Positions 28,992 through 38,096 of a DNA stretch of 64,000 nt are shown here, piece after piece. This DNA comes from Nereida ignava (GTDB lineage: Bacteria; Pseudomonadota; Alphaproteobacteria; Rhodobacterales; Rhodobacteraceae). The first letter of the stretch is position 1; each line of letters opens with the position of its first letter. The notes under the pieces were generated by a model. It searched no databases. It was given only the letters and a program-made list of their open reading frames with translations, and was not told where the DNA came from. A program made the position numbers and the translations under genes. The stretch covers positions 248,001 to 312,000 of the forward strand of contig NZ_CVPC01000005.1 in assembly GCF_001049735.1 (NCBI RefSeq), written 5' to 3'.

Positions 28992-30392
28992 TTAGACGTG
29001 AAATTGCTCATTTTCGCCAAGTGAAATTGTTTTGTTGCTGATTATTTTGGAGGCTAGCCATGACACTTCGACGATTGCGCCGCTTCGGTTGAGTGGTGTG
29101 GATGACTCAATGGTAGGACCTGATCCGTTTGAAAAACGCAGGGTCGCGCCCGATCTTTCGAGTAGTGTTTTAGCAATAAATAGACCAAGTCCCATTCCCT
29201 CGTAACCTGGTCTTTTTTGCTGATCGGGTTGTGAGTTGCGGCGTTTAACAAATGGATCGCCAATCCGGTTAAACACCTGCTGTGAAAACCCGTCGCCATC
29301 ATCAGTGATCCGCAGTGTTATTTCGGTATCGCTCCATTGCACATCTATCCAAACTTGCGTATCGGCGAAGTCCACCGCGTTTTGGATAAGGTTCCGCAGT
29401 CCGTGAATAATTTCGGGCCGACGATTGATGTGAGGTTGTGGAATGTCGTGCGTGTCATCAATTGCTGAAACGTCAAAATTAACGGCCTTTCCACGGTTCA
29501 TGTGGGGCTCCGCGGCCTCCTGAAGAACGGCTGAAATTGGTGCTGTCATCAGGTGCTTATCTTCTTTTCCGGCGCGCCCCATCGAATGCAAAATCTCGCG
29601 ACAGCGTTCCGACTGCTCGCGGATTAGTTTAGCGTCATCATAAAGGTCAGGTTGTTCGGAAAGCTCTTCCATCAACTCGGCACTTACAAGTTTAATGGTG
29701 GCGAGCGGTGTTCCAAGCTCATGTGCGGCTGCAGCAACAACACCCCCCAAGTCTGTCAATTTCTGCTCACGGGCGAGGGCCATTTGAGTAGCGACTAGCG
29801 CATTGGACATTGTGTTCATTTCAACTGTGACGCGGCGTGCGTAAAGTCCGATAAAGATGACGCCAACACCCATGGATACCCAGAAACCGAAGAGCAAAAT
29901 AGACGGCATCTCATGGATGAAGCCCTGCGCGGTTCTCAGCGGTACGTAAAACGTTGTGAGAGCGGTAATCGCTAGCAACGTCAGTCCACCAACAGCAATT
30001 GTTGAGCGGGTGCTAAGTGCTGTGGCCGATATGGTCACGGGCGCGATCAGCAACACAGCAAACGGGTTGTTCATACCCCCGGTCAAAAAGAGCAAAAGCG
30101 CCAACTGTCCAAGATCAAACATGATCATGGAAAGCGCTTCGTTCTCGTCCAACCTCTTGTTTTCCGGGAGTACGAACGTCGCGATCAGATTAAATATGAT
30201 ACCTGCGCCAACAACCATCAGGCATAGCCTCAAATCAAGGCTGAGCGAGAAGTAGATTTTCCCCACCGCCATCGCAGCAAGTTGTCCGGTAATGGCGAGC
30301 CACCTTAAGCCGATCAGTGTCCGTATCCTGATCCAGTTGGCGCGCGCACTTTCCTCAAAAAGAGCAATCTCGGATGCGTGTTTTGTTGGCAC
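28992..30392 (-). CDS. regB: Redox-sensing histidine kinase RegB/PrrB
   Basis: Membrane sensor kinase of the RegBA/PrrBA global redox system controlling respiration and, where present, photosynthesis. About six hydrophobic segments occupy residues 25-185, with the quinone-site motif GGMNNPFAVL. The H-box is AAAHELGTPLATIKL (catalytic His near residue 223), the conserved redox cysteine is likely in EQSERCREILHSMG, and N and G boxes are NLIQNAVDFAD, DDGDGFS and GMGLGLFIAKTLLERSGA. The length, 466, is normal. Diverges from senC-regA. Confidence 0.95.
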   Translation of the reverse strand: MPTKHASEIALFEESARANWIRIRTLIGLRWLAITGQLAAMAVGKIYFSLSLDLRLCLMVVGAGIIFNLIATFVLPENKRLDENEALSMIMFDLGQLALLLFLTGGMNNPFAVLLIAPVTISATALSTRSTIAVGGLTLLAITALTTFYVPLRTAQGFIHEMPSILLFGFWVSMGVGVIFIGLYARRVTVEMNTMSNALVATQMALAREQKLTDLGGVVAAAAHELGTPLATIKLVSAELMEELSEQPDLYDDAKLIREQSERCREILHSMGRAGKEDKHLMTAPISAVLQEAAEPHMNRGKAVNFDVSAIDDTHDIPQPHINRRPEIIHGLRNLIQNAVDFADTQVWIDVQWSDTEITLRITDDGDGFSQQVFNRIGDPFVKRRNSQPDQQKRPGYEGMGLGLFIAKTLLERSGATLRFSNGSGPTIESSTPLNRSGAIVEVSWLASKIISNKTISLGENEQFHV

Positions 30393-30409
30393 GTTGACTT
30401 GTCCTTAAT

Positions 30410-30424
30410 GTGACCCATGGTCGC
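30410..30424 (+). promoter_or_regulatory. Predicted RegA binding site between regB and senC
   Basis: GTGAC-CCATG-GTCGC fits the RegA/PrrA half-site pattern GNGRC-N5-GNCGC at every fixed position. It lies in the 102-bp divergent region between regB and senC, where RegA would be expected to autoregulate. Confidence 0.55.
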
Positions 30425-30494
30425 TTATCAAAGCCTACCATATCCTGCTACTTAGCGGGCAAGACTACTTTTGGAATGTGAGAGGGCGTTAATT

Positions 30495-31109
30495 ATGGCT
30501 AAGGGTTTCGCTATTGCTGCGGGTGTTTCGACAACAGCACTGGTTATTGCTGGAGTTTTGGCGACAACTATTTTGGCGCCATCGAACAGGTTTGAGCAGT
30601 GCAACGTTATGGCTGTTGCCGGTGGTCAGCTTGGTGGACCGTTCACTTTGGTAAATCATAACGGTGAGACAGTCACTGACGAGGATGTTCTAACACAGCC
30701 TTCGCTGGTTTATTTTGGCTACACGTTTTGCCCTGATATTTGCCCGCTTGATGTTGTGCGAAACGTTGATGCGATTGATGTCTTGGCCGATCAGGGAAAA
30801 GACGTGAAACCTGTTTTCATCTCCATTGATCCTGAGCGTGATACGCCTGAAGTTTTGGCAGATTACGTCTTTAATTTTGGCGAAGATATGACGGCACTGA
30901 CGGGTACGCCTGAGCAGGTGAAAGTAGCATCCAGAGCGTACAAAACTTTCTACCAACGCCAAGAAGGTGACCCAGATTACTATTTGGTCGACCATTCTAC
31001 GCAGAGCTATTTTGTGCTTCCTGAGCAAGGCATCGTTCAACCTTTTGGTAGGCAAATTCGACCAGACCGCATGGCAGAGCAGATGGCTTGCATGATGGAT
31101 GCTGTCTAA
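30495..31109 (+). CDS. senC: SenC/PrrC (Sco1-type) copper chaperone
   Basis: Membrane-anchored thioredoxin-fold copper protein needed for cytochrome oxidase Cu assembly and linked to RegB signalling in Rhodobacter. An N-terminal anchor (about residues 5-25), the copper-binding FCPDICP motif (CxxxC) near residue 77, and a downstream His in VDHSTQSYF. The ATG at 30495 gives 204 residues. It is upstream of regA by 62 bp, the standard senC-regA order. Confidence 0.93.
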   Translation: MAKGFAIAAGVSTTALVIAGVLATTILAPSNRFEQCNVMAVAGGQLGGPFTLVNHNGETVTDEDVLTQPSLVYFGYTFCPDICPLDVVRNVDAIDVLADQGKDVKPVFISIDPERDTPEVLADYVFNFGEDMTALTGTPEQVKVASRAYKTFYQRQEGDPDYYLVDHSTQSYFVLPEQGIVQPFGRQIRPDRMAEQMACMMDAV

Positions 31110-31171
31110 GAAATTGACCGCATAACAGTTCACTCCATATCATCACTCATAGACCAGTTTGGGAGATCACC

Positions 31172-31726
31172 ATGTCGGCTGAAGCAAAGTATGAAATTGG
31201 CGAAGACAAGACATTGCTTTTGGTCGATGACGATGAGCCGTTTCTAAAGCGTCTTGCGAAAGCAATGGAAAAGCGCGGCTTTGCGGTTGAGACTTCTGAC
31301 AGTGTTGCAGGGGGCAAGGCGATCGCCACTGCGCGTCCGCCTGCATATGCCGTTGTGGATTTACGGTTAGGTGATGGGAACGGTCTGGATGTGGTTGAGG
31401 TTCTGCGCGCGCGCCGCCCCGACAGCCGTATCGTCGTGTTGACGGGATACGGTGCAATTGCGACTGCTGTTGCTGCGGTAAAGATCGGAGCTACTGATTA
31501 TTTATCAAAGCCAGCTGATGCGAATGACATTACCAACGCACTTTTGTCGGGCGATGACGAATTGCCCCCACCACCAGAAAACCCGATGTCAGCGGACCGT
31601 GTTCGTTGGGAGCATATTCAGCGTGTCTATGAGCTTTGTGACCGAAATGTTTCCGAGACAGCACGCCGCTTGAACATGCACAGGCGCACGTTGCAGCGCA
31701 TTTTGGCAAAACGTAGCCCGCGATAA
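31172..31726 (+). CDS. regA: Redox response regulator RegA/PrrA
   Basis: DNA-binding partner of RegB. The receiver domain has DDDEPFL (acidic pocket), the phosphoacceptor Asp in VVDLRLGDG (about residue 63), VLTGYGAIATAV and SKPAD. The Fis-type HTH is NVSETARRLNMHRRTLQRIL, which is nearly invariant in this family. It has 184 residues and stops 1 bp before the convergent HD hydrolase stop codon. Confidence 0.97.
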   Translation: MSAEAKYEIGEDKTLLLVDDDEPFLKRLAKAMEKRGFAVETSDSVAGGKAIATARPPAYAVVDLRLGDGNGLDVVEVLRARRPDSRIVVLTGYGAIATAVAAVKIGATDYLSKPADANDITNALLSGDDELPPPPENPMSADRVRWEHIQRVYELCDRNVSETARRLNMHRRTLQRILAKRSPR

Positions 31727-31727
31727 G

Positions 31728-32318
31728 CTAAAGCTTCTCAATAAGTGCGTTGTAGCGCGCGGTGTAATCTGCGCGTACAACGGGTGCGGGGCGAAGTACG
31801 ATTTCAAGATCGCCAATCAATGCTCCATTTGGTTTGCCAAAGAACTTATCTGCCTCCGCCTCGGAAAATCCTGCGATCTGAACTGCTTCCATCCATGCGC
31901 TGATCTGGTCAGCCTTTTTGATCTTTTTCTTAACAGCTACTGGTATTTTTGCCGGTAGACCAAAGCGAATGTGGATTGCTGCCTCAAGGCGTTCATCCAA
32001 AGCACTGTAACCCGGTCCAACGGCGGCCTTAACGGGGCTAATCATATCGCCAATCACGTATTCAGGTGCATCATGCAAAAGCGCAGCTAGCTGCCATTTT
32101 GCGGGGGCGCTGGGGTTCATTCGGGAAAAAATTGTCTCAACAAGCAGTGAGTGTTCAGCAACGGAATAGGCGAAATCACCGATCGTCTGTCCATTCCAGC
32201 GGGCAACAAACGCCAACCCGTGAGCGATATCTTCGATCTCAATGTCGACTGGTGTCGGGTCAAGCAGGTCAAGTCGTCGTCCCGATAGCATACGCTGCCA
32301 AGCTCGTGGTTGTTTCAT
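31728..32318 (-). CDS. HD-domain hydrolase
   Basis: YfbR/HD-family metal-dependent phosphohydrolase. The metal residues are in VAEHSLLVE (first His near residue 55) and LLHDAPEYVIGD (HD near residue 82), followed by KKADQISAWMEAV. It has 196 residues. Related proteins are 5'-nucleotidases for dNMPs, but the substrate here is unknown. It lies between regA and ahcY; the regB-senC-regA and ahcY neighbourhood resembles that of Rhodobacter, where hvrA also occurs and is not seen here. Confidence 0.85.
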   Translation of the reverse strand: MKQPRAWQRMLSGRRLDLLDPTPVDIEIEDIAHGLAFVARWNGQTIGDFAYSVAEHSLLVETIFSRMNPSAPAKWQLAALLHDAPEYVIGDMISPVKAAVGPGYSALDERLEAAIHIRFGLPAKIPVAVKKKIKKADQISAWMEAVQIAGFSEAEADKFFGKPNGALIGDLEIVLRPAPVVRADYTARYNALIEKL

Positions 32319-32430
32319 CAGATACGCCCCGTAAGATCACGGCTCGAAACTAAGGACCCTTCTACGCATTGTCGAGATGGGTCTGGAGTGCTATCTGCCC
32401 GTTAAATTCAAAACGAAAAGTGAGGCCATT

Positions 32431-33822
32431 ATGGCGAACGATTACATTGTTAAAGATATCTCTTTGGCTGATTTTGGCCGTAAAGAGCTTGATATTGCTG
32501 AAACGGAAATGCCGGGTCTGATGGCGCTACGGGAAGAGTATGGTGATACCAAGCCTTTAGCGGGTGCGCGTATCGTCGGTTCTCTGCACATGACCATTCA
32601 AACGGCGGTTCTGATTGAGACGCTTGTGTACCTTGGCGCGGACGTTCGCTGGGCGTCGTGCAACATCTTCTCCACCCAAGACCATGCGGCGGCTGCAATT
32701 GCTGCAGGTGGTACGCCTGTGTTTGCGATCAAGGGCCAGTCTCTTGAGGAGCACTGGGACTACCTCGATAAATCTTTCATGTTCCCAGATGGGCCGAACC
32801 TGATCCTTGATGACGGTGGCGACGCGACTTTGTATATTCTGCTGGGCGCCCGCGTTGAGAACGGCGAAACTGACCTCATCGAAGTGCCGACATCCGAAGA
32901 AGAAGTCGCTGTATTTGCACAGATCAAAAAGCGCATGAAGGAAAGCCCAGGCTGGTTCACAAAGATGCGTGGCCAAATCAAAGGCGTGTCCGAGGAAACA
33001 ACCACTGGCGTTCACCGTCTTTACGATCTGGTGAAGCAAGGACAGCTTCCGTTCCCCGCGATCAATGTGAACGACTCTGTCACCAAATCGAAGTTCGATA
33101 ATAAATATGGCTGTAAAGAGAGCCTTGTTGATGGCATCCGCCGGGCCACCGATACAATGATGGCCGGTAAAGTTGCGGTTGTCATGGGCTACGGCGACGT
33201 TGGTAAAGGCTCAGCTGCATCGCTTGCGGGTGCGGGCGCACGCGTAAAAGTCACAGAGGTTGATCCTATCTGTGCGCTCCAAGCGGCAATGGACGGCTTT
33301 GAAGTGGTTCTGCTCGAAGATGTTGTAGACACCGCTGACATCTTCATCACCACAACTGGCAACAAAGACGTGATCCGCATTGAGCATATGCGCGAGATGA
33401 AGGACATGGCGATTGTTGGCAACATCGGCCACTTCGACAACGAGATCCAAGTTGCATCTCTGAAGAACCATAAGTGGACAAACATCAAAGAGCAGGTGGA
33501 TATGATCGAGATGCCGTCAGGCAACCGTCTTATCCTGCTTTCAGAGGGCCGCTTGTTGAACCTTGGTAACGCAACGGGTCACCCGTCTTTTGTGATGTCA
33601 GCATCATTCACAAACCAAGTGCTTGCACAGATTGAGTTGTGGGTGCGCGGTAATGAATACAAAAACGACGTCTACATCTTGCCCAAGCATTTGGACGAGA
33701 AGGTAGCGCGTTTGCACCTTAAGCGTATTGGCGTGAAACTGTCCCAACTGGATCCAGAGCAGGCAGCCTACATTGGTGTTTCACCAGATGGTCCATTCAA
33801 GCCAGAGCACTACCGCTACTAA
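32431..33822 (+). CDS. ahcY: Adenosylhomocysteinase
   Basis: Hydrolyses S-adenosylhomocysteine to adenosine and homocysteine in the methyl cycle. Family motifs: [15 protein letters not shown] and [15 protein letters not shown] near the N terminus, NAD-binding [16 protein letters not shown], and the C-terminal [13 protein letters not shown]...YRY tail. The start [16 protein letters not shown] at 32431 follows GTGAGG by 5 bases; 463 residues. Followed by a terminator at 33848. No SAH riboswitch could be recognised in the 110-bp leader. Confidence 0.98.
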   Translation: MANDYIVKDISLADFGRKELDIAETEMPGLMALREEYGDTKPLAGARIVGSLHMTIQTAVLIETLVYLGADVRWASCNIFSTQDHAAAAIAAGGTPVFAIKGQSLEEHWDYLDKSFMFPDGPNLILDDGGDATLYILLGARVENGETDLIEVPTSEEEVAVFAQIKKRMKESPGWFTKMRGQIKGVSEETTTGVHRLYDLVKQGQLPFPAINVNDSVTKSKFDNKYGCKESLVDGIRRATDTMMAGKVAVVMGYGDVGKGSAASLAGAGARVKVTEVDPICALQAAMDGFEVVLLEDVVDTADIFITTTGNKDVIRIEHMREMKDMAIVGNIGHFDNEIQVASLKNHKWTNIKEQVDMIEMPSGNRLILLSEGRLLNLGNATGHPSFVMSASFTNQVLAQIELWVRGNEYKNDVYILPKHLDEKVARLHLKRIGVKLSQLDPEQAAYIGVSPDGPFKPEHYRY

Positions 33823-33847
33823 ACTTACGATGAAAAGTATTTGAAAC

Positions 33848-33875
33848 GCCGCCGGGTCAAACCGGCGGCATTTTG
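33848..33875 (+). terminator. Intrinsic terminator of ahcY
   Basis: GCCGCCGG (33848-33855) pairs with CCGGCGGC (33862-33869), with loop GTCAAA, followed by ATTTTG; 26 bases after the ahcY stop. Confidence 0.85.
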
Positions 33876-34013
33876 CGCTTAAGGTCTGCGTGAAATGCGC
33901 GGCGTCAGACAGCACTCAAATTTTCCCTTTGACGCGGCTGACTTAGCGCTTACCCTACGCAAACGGGGGCCACGGTGGTTGTCCGGTAGTATTTTAACGA
34001 GGGGACTTACGGT

Positions 34014-34355
34014 ATGGGTAAGCGCGACGATTTAATTGCGAAATATGCTGATGACTTGAAGAACAAGTGCGGGATGACACCTGACATTGATCTGTTGACC
34101 AAAGTGACAATTGGCTGTGGTCCGGCGATCTATAACGCCGATGCGTCCACAGTAGCCGCAGGTCAGCCAGCAGAACTTGAGACGGTCAAGAACAATTTTC
34201 TTATCAAAAAGCTGGGCCTTGCAGATAGTCCCGAACTTGATGCGGCGATTACATCAGTTTTAGAAACTTATGGTATGTCCGAGCGCAGCAAATATCGTGC
34301 GGTAGTCTACTACATGCTGACCAAGCACTTTGGAAAAGAAGCTGTATACGGCTGA
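34014..34355 (+). CDS. DUF2853 family protein
   Basis: Small soluble protein of 113 residues starting MGKRDDLIAKYADDLKNKCG, matching the DUF2853 family by recognition of its pattern. It is helical-looking and has no signal peptide. The function is unknown. GAGGGG lies 6-9 bases upstream of the ATG and a strong terminator follows, so it is a single-gene unit. Confidence 0.8.
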   Translation: MGKRDDLIAKYADDLKNKCGMTPDIDLLTKVTIGCGPAIYNADASTVAAGQPAELETVKNNFLIKKLGLADSPELDAAITSVLETYGMSERSKYRAVVYYMLTKHFGKEAVYG

Positions 34356-34367
34356 TTGGTTATGAAG

Positions 34368-34394
34368 GGGCGCCGTATTTAGGGCGCCCTTTTT
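34368..34394 (+). terminator. Intrinsic terminator of the DUF2853 gene
   Basis: GGGCGCC (34368-34374) and GGCGCCC (34383-34389) form a GC-rich stem with an 8-base loop, followed by TTTTT. Confidence 0.88.
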
Positions 34395-34532
34395 GCGTTA
34401 ATAGTCTCTTAATGCACTGAATTTGAAAGATATTTTATATATCAAAAGCTTGCACCGAAAGGTTCGAGTAGGTAGACGATCAATACGAACCAAGAATGGT
34501 TTGGACCTTTTATATTTGAACACGTGTGGTGA

Positions 34533-34566
34533 ATGAGGGGTCCAAGGGGTTGGACCCCTCATTTTA
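34533..34566 (-). terminator. Intrinsic terminator of the EVE gene
   Basis: A perfect 13-bp stem, 34533-34545 with 34550-34562, and loop GGGG. It lies directly against the EVE-domain stop codon (34564) on the minus strand. The flanking sequence is A/T-rich on both sides. Confidence 0.8.
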
Positions 34567-34983
34567 TGTTTTGCACCCAGCCATCTGACAAATCTTCGTC
34601 CAATGTTCCTCCGCTACTGGCTGTACGGACAACCTTGGCGATTTCACCAGTGGCATATCATCAAAGAACGGATCACCTTTGATCTCGGCCAGTGAAACAG
34701 AGCGGGGAAGTTCTTTGATCGCCTTGATGTCCACGCATTGCCAGCGGTCTTGCGTTGTTGTGCTGTCTTGGTGTGCTTCTGAAATGATCTCAACGATCCC
34801 CACGACCGCCTTTTCATCTTGCGAATGATAAAAGAGGCCGCGGTCACCAACAGCCATTTCACGCATGAAATTACGCGCCTGATAATTGCGCACGCCGTCC
34901 CATTCTTCGCCAGTGTCGCCTTTGGCGACCTGATCCGCCCAACTCCACGCACTTGGCTCAGATTTGAATAGCCAGTAGTTCAT
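34564..34983 (-). CDS. EVE-domain protein
   Basis: A stand-alone EVE domain (PUA-like fold) of 139 residues. The hallmark start YWLFKSEPSAWSW, WDGVRNYQARNFMREM, GLFYHSQDEKAVVGIVEI and a C-terminal LSVQPVAEEHW are all present. EVE domains bind modified bases in DNA or RNA; the physiological role is uncertain. It overlaps the YciI gene by 4 bp; that gene overlaps gpsA by 1 bp. Confidence 0.9.
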   Translation of the reverse strand: MNYWLFKSEPSAWSWADQVAKGDTGEEWDGVRNYQARNFMREMAVGDRGLFYHSQDEKAVVGIVEIISEAHQDSTTTQDRWQCVDIKAIKELPRSVSLAEIKGDPFFDDMPLVKSPRLSVQPVAEEHWTKICQMAGCKT

Positions 34984-35255
34984 CCACCAATGACCCTGTT
35001 CCAGTGAAGTAATTCCACGCTGTCAAACAGACCAGCAAGGGCATAGGGGTCTGATGCTGCCCAATCCTTGGCGTCAGCCATGCTTTGCACGTCCAGAATA
35101 ACGACAGAGCCGATCATCTCGCCCGCGTCACTTAAAATTGGACCCGCTTGCTGCACGACACCGGTCGACTTGATGTACGCAAGATGCGCATCCCGGTTCG
35201 CTTTGCGCACATCAAGTGCGCCGTCTTTGTCTTTAGCTATCAGGCTTACAAGCAT
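34980..35255 (-). CDS. YciI-like protein
   Basis: A 91-residue ferredoxin-fold YciI protein: RKANRDAHLAYIKSTG carries the conserved His-Asp-type site residue (H near 24), ILDVQSMADAKDWAASDPYA is the family block. The reaction is not known for most members. It is the middle gene of gpsA-yciI-EVE with overlapping stops and starts, an arrangement common in alphaproteobacteria. Confidence 0.88.
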   Translation of the reverse strand: MLVSLIAKDKDGALDVRKANRDAHLAYIKSTGVVQQAGPILSDAGEMIGSVVILDVQSMADAKDWAASDPYALAGLFDSVELLHWNRVIGG

Positions 35256-36196
35256 TAGCTTTCCTTCTTTAAGGCTCTATTCAAAAGTGATTTGACCGCA
35301 TCTTGGACGGTGATTTGTTTGTCTACAAGTGCCGCTACGGTTTCAATAATCGGCATTTTACCATGATTTAAGGATGCCATTGCTTTCGCAGTTGCTGCCC
35401 CTTCGACAGTTTCCTCAGATGTCCAAGTGTTACCCGCGCCAATCCCCAGTCCGTACCTAAAATTGCGCGAGGTTTCTGACGACGCGGTTAGGGTCAAGTC
35501 ACCTAAGCCAGACAGGCCCATCAGCGTGTCAGTTCTGGCCCCAAGGGCTTCTGCGTAGGTCCGCATTTCAGAGAACCCGCGTGTCAGAATTGCCGCGCGC
35601 GCGCTTTCGCCAAGGCCTGATCCGATGGCCACGCCACATGCAATTGCAATTACGTTCTTTAGCGCACCACCCAACTCAACACCGCGCCAATCATCTGTAA
35701 GATACAGTCGAAGCGTTGGCGTGCTTAGAGCATTTTGCAGGTTTGTTCCGTCATCGCTCATGGCAAGGGTAAGTGCTGTGGGAAGGCCTGCGGCGATGTC
35801 TTTGGCAAAGCTTGGCCCGCTCAAAATACCAATGGGCCCACCAAGATCGGCCTTTTGCATTAAGCCAACTGGCCCAAGTCCCGATTTTAAATCTACGCCC
35901 TTGCAGCAAGCTATCAGTGGCCTGTTTCGCAATGCTGCCTGCTCTTGAAGTAATATCGTCGACAGCTGCTGTGTGGGCGTTGCAATCAGTATTGTACCTT
36001 CGCCAGTCAGCTTGTCTGTAACGGTCACATTGGGCGGCAGCTTGTAGCCAGGTAGCCGACGTTTGTTTTCCCGATCAGCATCGATTTGCGCTGCCGTTTT
36101 AGCGTCCCGCGCCACCAAAATAATATCGCCGTTTGTAGCCAAAGTAATGGCAAGTGCGGTGCCAAAAGCGCCTGAACCTAAAATGGTGATGGTCAT
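35255..36196 (-). CDS. gpsA: Glycerol-3-phosphate dehydrogenase [NAD(P)+]
   Basis: Reduces dihydroxyacetone phosphate to sn-glycerol-3-phosphate for phospholipids. The start [20 protein letters not shown] at 36196 (Rossmann GxGxxG, residues 7-12) overlaps the tsaD stop by 4 bp. [19 protein letters not shown] and [21 protein letters not shown] hold the active-site lysines. The length is 313 residues. An in-frame upstream extension lies inside tsaD and is rejected. Confidence 0.97.
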   Translation of the reverse strand: MTITILGSGAFGTALAITLATNGDIILVARDAKTAAQIDADRENKRRLPGYKLPPNVTVTDKLTGEGTILIATPTQQLSTILLQEQAALRNRPLIACCKGVDLKSGLGPVGLMQKADLGGPIGILSGPSFAKDIAAGLPTALTLAMSDDGTNLQNALSTPTLRLYLTDDWRGVELGGALKNVIAIACGVAIGSGLGESARAAILTRGFSEMRTYAEALGARTDTLMGLSGLGDLTLTASSETSRNFRYGLGIGAGNTWTSEETVEGAATAKAMASLNHGKMPIIETVAALVDKQITVQDAVKSLLNRALKKES

Positions 36197-37284
36197 GCTT
36201 TTGCTCCCTTTTTGCCTGAGCCAAGCATTGGTGCCGCGGTTTGATCGAGCGGCCATCGGGGGCGCGCTGATAAGGTCAAATCGTCGTAGTGGCCTAGTGC
36301 AAAAAGTTCTGCTCCAGCATAGGCGATCATGGCTGCATTATCCGTACACAGGTTTAGCGGCGGCGCTACAAATGGCAGATCTTGGGCATTACAAAGCGCA
36401 ACCAAGCCCTGACGAATGGTCATGTTGGCAGCTACACCTCCGGCAACCGCAACGGCCGTAGCATCTGGGCAAAGCGCGATGGCGCGCCGTGTTTTTTCCA
36501 CCAACACATCTGTGACGGCGTTTTGAAACGCGGCGCAAAGATCGCGTCGATGCGCTTGCGGCAACCCGCCGTGTTCTTCAACAATCGCGTCACGCGCGCG
36601 CAACAAAGCAGTCTTGAGACCAGAAAATGACATGTCGCAGCCGTTACGGTCCAAAAGTGGGCGCGGCAATTTATAGGTTTTGGGATTGCCGTTTTTTGCT
36701 TCGTTTTCTACCGATGGTCCGCCCGGTTGTGCCAGTCCCAAAAGACGCGCCGTTTTGTCGAACGCCTCACCGGGGGCGTCATCAATTGTGCCGCCAAGTC
36801 TCCTGTAGCTTGTTGGTGATTTTACTTCCAAAAACTGACAATGCCCACCCGAGACAAGCAGCATCAAATAGGGGTACGCAATACCGTCGCTTAGGCGTGG
36901 TGTTAAGGCGTGACCCGCCAAATGATTAACGCCGATCAGCGGCTTTCCTGATCCTGCCGAAAGCCCTTTTGCGCACATGACACCGGCTAAGACCCCACCA
37001 ATAAGACCCGGTCCAGATGTTACCGCGATTGCGTCGATATCATCTAAACTTTTACTCGTTTGTTCCAGTACTTTCGCCACACAGCCATCCAGCTTTTCGG
37101 TGTGCGCGCGCGCGGCAATCTCAGGAACGACACCACCAAAATCATTGTGAAGCTGCGTCTGACCTTCAACTACCTGCGCCAGAATGTTTGGCCCTTCAGT
37201 GCCCACTTGTACGATTGCCGCTGCGGTATCGTCACAGCTGCTTTCAAGACCCAAGATGGTCAGAGGGGGGCCATTGCGTGTCAT
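36193..37284 (-). CDS. tsaD: tRNA N6-adenosine threonylcarbamoyltransferase TsaD
   Basis: Catalytic subunit for t6A37 formation on ANN-decoding tRNAs, working with TsaB and TsaE. The ASKHA fold gives [14 protein letters not shown] at the start, [12 protein letters not shown] (metal-binding HxxxH), [15 protein letters not shown] and [17 protein letters not shown]. The start is [16 protein letters not shown] at 37284 (an adjacent ATG is at 37287), giving 363 residues. It diverges from hemD with only 27 bp between the start codons. Confidence 0.96.
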   Translation of the reverse strand: MTRNGPPLTILGLESSCDDTAAAIVQVGTEGPNILAQVVEGQTQLHNDFGGVVPEIAARAHTEKLDGCVAKVLEQTSKSLDDIDAIAVTSGPGLIGGVLAGVMCAKGLSAGSGKPLIGVNHLAGHALTPRLSDGIAYPYLMLLVSGGHCQFLEVKSPTSYRRLGGTIDDAPGEAFDKTARLLGLAQPGGPSVENEAKNGNPKTYKLPRPLLDRNGCDMSFSGLKTALLRARDAIVEEHGGLPQAHRRDLCAAFQNAVTDVLVEKTRRAIALCPDATAVAVAGGVAANMTIRQGLVALCNAQDLPFVAPPLNLCTDNAAMIAYAGAELFALGHYDDLTLSARPRWPLDQTAAPMLGSGKKGAKA

Positions 37285-37311
37285 CATGCTGCCAGCTACC
37301 ATCTGCTTGAT

Positions 37312-38037
37312 ATGCAAACAATGCCTTCTGCTCGCCCCACAGTGATCATCACCCGCCCTGAGCCTGACGCGGCTCAGTTTGCAGAGCGGGCGCGCGTGAC
37401 GCTTGGCGCAGCCGTAGAGATTGTTTGTGCACCGCTTGTAGAGATTGATCCGCTTTCTCAAGTAATAGAGTTTATCCATGATGAGCAGGTAATTTTCACC
37501 TCGCGCAACGCTGTGCGTCTTGCGCCGCATGGTGTGGGTCGAACGGCTTTTTGTGTTGGTCAGCGCACCGCAGATCTTGCATTGGACGCCGGCTATCGCG
37601 CTGTGTCTGCGGATGGCGATGCATCTGACTTAATAAACTTGCTCAAGGCTCAGTCATCAGGACCTTTGGTTCATGTCCGCGGCGAACAGACGACGCTCAG
37701 CTTTTCAAATGCTTTGGCAGCGTTGGGTTTGGTCGTTCGTGATATCGTGGCGTACAGACAGGTGGCCAAAGAGCTGCCCGTAGATGTTGTGTCTAAGATA
37801 CTTCGTGAGCAAAGAACTATTGTGACCGCTTTCTCTGCAAATGCAGCCGAGGTTCTGTCAAAGCATGTTGCGGGAAACAAAGCGGCCTCAACGCTTGTGG
37901 CGATTAGTTCATCTGCTGCGGCGCCGTTGACGGGCTGCTTTGCGAAGACCGTGGTGGCATCGACGATGGATGCGGCGGGTCTTCTTGCGGCGGTGCAAGT
38001 GATCTGCGATGACTTGAGTAAGCAGACATCCGGCTGA
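37312..38037 (+). CDS. hemD: Uroporphyrinogen-III synthase
   Basis: Closes hydroxymethylbilane to uroporphyrinogen III for heme, siroheme and cobalamin. The protein starts [20 protein letters not shown], a typical HemD beginning, with [10 protein letters not shown] and [21 protein letters not shown]-like blocks, and low overall conservation as usual. The start may be 37312 (241 residues) or 37321. The frame is open far upstream over tsaD; that extension is not used. It is followed by the mitofilin-like and hemY genes. Confidence 0.88.
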   Translation: MQTMPSARPTVIITRPEPDAAQFAERARVTLGAAVEIVCAPLVEIDPLSQVIEFIHDEQVIFTSRNAVRLAPHGVGRTAFCVGQRTADLALDAGYRAVSADGDASDLINLLKAQSSGPLVHVRGEQTTLSFSNALAALGLVVRDIVAYRQVAKELPVDVVSKILREQRTIVTAFSANAAEVLSKHVAGNKAASTLVAISSSAAAPLTGCFAKTVVASTMDAAGLLAAVQVICDDLSKQTSG

Positions 38038-38096
38038 TGTGACGCGATTGATTAGTGTATTGTTGAGCGTAAGCAAGATTCGAGGGAGTTAACTAG

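Noticed and set aside
32319-32430. SAH or SAM riboswitch ahead of ahcY
   Set aside because: No recognisable conserved core or pseudoknot pattern in the 112-base leader.
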